13,405 nucleotides of DNA from Colivicinus sp022776215 (GTDB lineage Bacteria > Bacillota_I > Bacilli_A > Erysipelotrichales > Erysipelotrichaceae), in NCBI GenBank assembly GCA_022776215.1, contig JALFIR010000040.1:1-13405 (forward strand). Reading direction: 5' to 3'. Below the pieces are notes generated by a model. That model saw nothing but the letters and a program-made list of their open reading frames with translations. It was not told the origin of the DNA and searched no databases. Below are positions 11,980 to 13,405 of the stretch, piece by piece (the stretch's first letter is position 1; each line of letters starts with the position of its first letter). The position numbers and the translations under genes are program-made.

Positions 11980-12831
11980 ATGACAAGAAGAAAAATATAT
12001 GCAAATGTAATGAAAGCTTTGATGTATGTCTCGATAATCATAACGGTTGGACTAGCTCTATTTATGATTATTTATGTCTTGGCAAAGGGCTTACCAAATG
12101 TTACCTGGAACTTATTGTCAACACCACCAAGTTACTTGAGTGATTCAATAGGTATCCTACCAGACATTTTAAATACTATCTATATTATTATCGCTACCCT
12201 TGTTGTAGTGTTACCACTAGGTGTTGGCGCTGCCATCTATCTAAATGAATATGCTACTAATAAGAAACTAGTAAGTGTAATTGAATATGCCACTGAAACA
12301 TTATCAGGCATTCCTTCAATTATCTATGGTCTAGTTGGTATGTTATTGTTTTGTGAATTCTTAGGCTTTAAGACATCACTACTGGCTGGTGCATTGACAC
12401 TAGCAATCATGAACCTACCAACCATCATCAAGACAACCCTTGAAAGTTTAAAGACTGTACCAAGTAGTTATCGTGAAGGTGCCTTTGGCCTAGGCGCTGG
12501 TAAATGGCGTGTTATTAGAACTGTAGTACTACCGGGCTGTATTGATGGTATTGTGACTGGTTGTATTCTTACAATCGGAAGAATCGTAGGTGAAAGTGCT
12601 GCCCTATTGTTTACAGCAGGTGTGGCTCATAGTTTAAATAACTTTAAAGATGGTTTAAGAAGCTCTGGTGCAACTTTAACCGTAGCCCTATATGTTTATG
12701 CTAAGGAAAGAGGAGAGTTTGGCGTGGCCTTTGGAATTGCGGCTATTCTAATGATTCTAACTTTAGTAATAAATATTTTGGCGGAAATAATTGGTAATTC
12801 AATAAAAAAGTGTAGCAAGGAATCCTGTTGA
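11980..12831 (+). CDS. pstA: Phosphate ABC transporter permease PstA, 3' end altered by an insertion
   Basis: A 283-residue membrane partner of PstC. Typical features: TLSGIPSIIYGLVGMLLF (107-124), the ATPase-contact loop REGAFGLGAGKWRVIR (165-180), LTIGRIVGESAALLFTAG (197-214), and a last membrane helix about 248-270. It starts 1 nt after pstC, with AAGGAAG in the pstC end as RBS. The final residues KCSKESC and the TGA stop lie within the inverted repeat at 12811-12856 that begins the TnpB element, so the native tail after GNSIKK has probably been replaced. All membrane segments remain, so function may persist. The ATPase gene pstB, which normally follows, is not in the window. Confidence 0.94.
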   Translation: MTRRKIYANVMKALMYVSIIITVGLALFMIIYVLAKGLPNVTWNLLSTPPSYLSDSIGILPDILNTIYIIIATLVVVLPLGVGAAIYLNEYATNKKLVSVIEYATETLSGIPSIIYGLVGMLLFCEFLGFKTSLLAGALTLAIMNLPTIIKTTLESLKTVPSSYREGAFGLGAGKWRVIRTVVLPGCIDGIVTGCILTIGRIVGESAALLFTAGVAHSLNNFKDGLRSSGATLTVALYVYAKERGEFGVAFGIAAILMILTLVINILAEIIGNSIKKCSKESC

Positions 12832-12856
12832 TTCATCTATGAAAGGAATTGCTACA
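12811..12856. repeat. Inverted repeat, likely subterminal hairpin of the TnpB element
   Basis: TGTAGCAA (12811-12818) and TTGCTACA (12849-12856) form an 8-bp outer stem. Inside are two competing small hairpins: GAATC/GATTC (12820-12824 with 12830-12834) and TTCAT/ATGAA (12832-12836 with 12839-12843). IS200/IS605 elements carry imperfect subterminal hairpins recognised as single strands by TnpA, and this is placed just ahead of tnpB. No T run follows, so it is not a standard terminator. Confidence 0.55.
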
Positions 12857-12888
12857 ATATTTAATAAAATAATTTGAGGTGTTTGAAA

Positions 12889-12897
12889 TGATATAAT
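12889..12897 (+). promoter_or_regulatory. Extended -10 promoter of tnpB
   Basis: TG-A-TATAAT (12889-12897) is an ideal extended -10. +1 would be near 12904, one base before the ATG at 12905, so the message would be leaderless or nearly so. The closest -35-like word, TTGAGG (12874-12879), is too near (12-bp spacer). Confidence 0.6.
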
Positions 12898-12904
12898 ATT
12901 AAAA

Positions 12905-13405
12905 ATGAAAAAGATGAAAGAATATAAATATCATATAGGATTGAATTTAAGAATTTATCCATCTGATAAACAAAAGAAAATCATCAAACTTAATGGTGGT
13001 GCATCACGTTATATTTATAATAAACTTGTTTGTGATAACGATGAAATGTATGAATTAAAGAAATCATCATCTTTTTCTATAGCTGATAGAAATAGATTAG
13101 AATTCTTACAATCTATCCATCAATCTAAGTCTAATATGCTAGTTATGATTCCGTTTTTAACACAAAAAGAAATTGATTCTGATATGATTGATAACGCTAT
13201 CCAAAATTATAAGATGGCTTGGAATCGATATAAAAAAGTTAAAGGTTCATCCGTTCCTACTTTTCATAAAAAAGATAATACTTATTTTTATAAAACAAGT
13301 AATCATTATGGTAAAGTTAGAGACAACGGTATAAAAGATGGTTCTATCTATTTTATAGATAATAACCATATTAATTTACCTAAAATTGGTAGAATCAGAT
13401 TTAAA
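12905..13405 (+). CDS. tnpB: TnpB-like RNA-guided endonuclease / OrfB transposase, N-terminal part
   Basis: An open frame of 167 codons that runs off the window without a stop. The beginning matches the TnpB/OrfB N-terminus: LNLRIYPSDKQKKII (13-27) followed by GGASRYIYNKLV (31-42), where RIYPxxxQ and R-x-x-YN are the recurring residues. Further on, NAIQNYKMAWNRYKK and GSSVPTFHKKDN correspond to the usual region before the RuvC core. The catalytic Asp/Glu residues and zinc finger, and any guide RNA at the 3' end, lie outside the window. There is no Shine-Dalgarno; the ATG at 12905 fits the promoter spacing, and another at 12914 is possible. TnpB proteins are RNA-guided nucleases that help IS200/IS605 elements persist. 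Confidence 0.85.
   Translation, partial: MKKMKEYKYHIGLNLRIYPSDKQKKIIKLNGGASRYIYNKLVCDNDEMYELKKSSSFSIADRNRLEFLQSIHQSKSNMLVMIPFLTQKEIDSDMIDNAIQNYKMAWNRYKKVKGSSVPTFHKKDNTYFYKTSNHYGKVRDNGIKDGSIYFIDNNHINLPKIGRIRFK

Larger units (their letters stand above)
12811..13405 (+). mobile_element. IS200/IS605-type TnpB element, left part only
   Basis: Subterminal hairpin, promoter and the 5' part of tnpB; the element continues past the window. No tnpA lies between the hairpin and tnpB, so this is either a tnpB-only (IS1341-like) element or one whose tnpA lies elsewhere. The exact left end cannot be set; it is at or before 12811, inside the 3' end of pstA. Confidence 0.65.

Noticed and set aside
12829..12831. 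TGA read as tryptophan (Mollicute-type code).
   Set aside because: Genes here use TGG for tryptophan and end at ordinary stops; reading through this TGA gives only element sequence.
12811..12856. An intrinsic terminator for the pst operon.
   Set aside because: The stem has a 30-nt interior, is not GC-rich and is followed by ACAATATTT instead of a T run; placement ahead of tnpB favours an element end.

Overview
The window is AT-rich bacterial DNA (roughly one third G+C by eye) with strong AAGGAGG-type ribosome binding sites, TAA/TAG/TGA stops used normally, lysine/AGA-rich codon use, and Gram-positive lipoprotein signals. A plant/spirochaete-type PPi-dependent phosphofructokinase, a rpmE / tdk-prfA-prmC block and an Lrp-aminotransferase pair fit a low-GC Bacillota (Firmicutes), possibly an Erysipelotrichia-like gut anaerobe; the lineage is inference.

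Region 1 (1-2803). At the left edge, a ribosome binding site and start codon lead off the window on the minus strand behind 22-bp repeats that look like the end of an IS21-type insertion sequence. These abut the stop codon of a cysteine-rich Rrf2-family regulator, which looks clipped at its C-terminus. The regulator is divergent from a three-gene polar amino acid (possibly cystine) ABC importer: permease, ATPase, lipoprotein receptor. The 90-bp divergent region holds overlapping promoters and two copies of the dyad CCTA-N9-TAGG, 41 bp apart, which are the likely Rrf2 operators.

Region 2 (2804-7380). Housekeeping genes on the plus strand: rpmE with its own promoter, leader hairpin and terminator; then tdk-prfA-prmC as an overlapping operon (release factor 1 next to the methylase that modifies its GGQ motif); then pfp with a terminator.

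Region 3 (7381-8092). About 710 bp without protein genes. It holds two candidate structured RNAs on the plus strand (about 7460-7673 and 7911-8102), each ending at an intrinsic terminator. Between them, on the minus strand, lies tRNA-Thr(GGU), whose terminator hairpin is almost a perfect complement of the tRNA's own anticodon arm. Neither RNA matches a family I can name.

Region 4 (8093-10097, minus strand). A translationally coupled operon: stand-alone riboflavin kinase, Lrp/AsnC regulator, class I aminotransferase (AlaR-AlaT-like pair), with 4-bp ATGA overlaps.

Region 5 (10098-13405). A phosphate-starvation locus: an 11-bp-phased array of TTTACA-like repeats (Pho-box-like), then pstS, pstC and pstA. 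The expected pstB does not follow. A TnpB (IS200/IS605-type) element begins inside the 3' end of pstA, apparently supplies its last codons and stop, and runs off the right edge.

Three genes (Rrf2, riboflavin kinase, tnpB) lack a convincing Shine-Dalgarno and have a -10-like hexamer 6-7 nt before the ATG, which suggests leaderless mRNAs.
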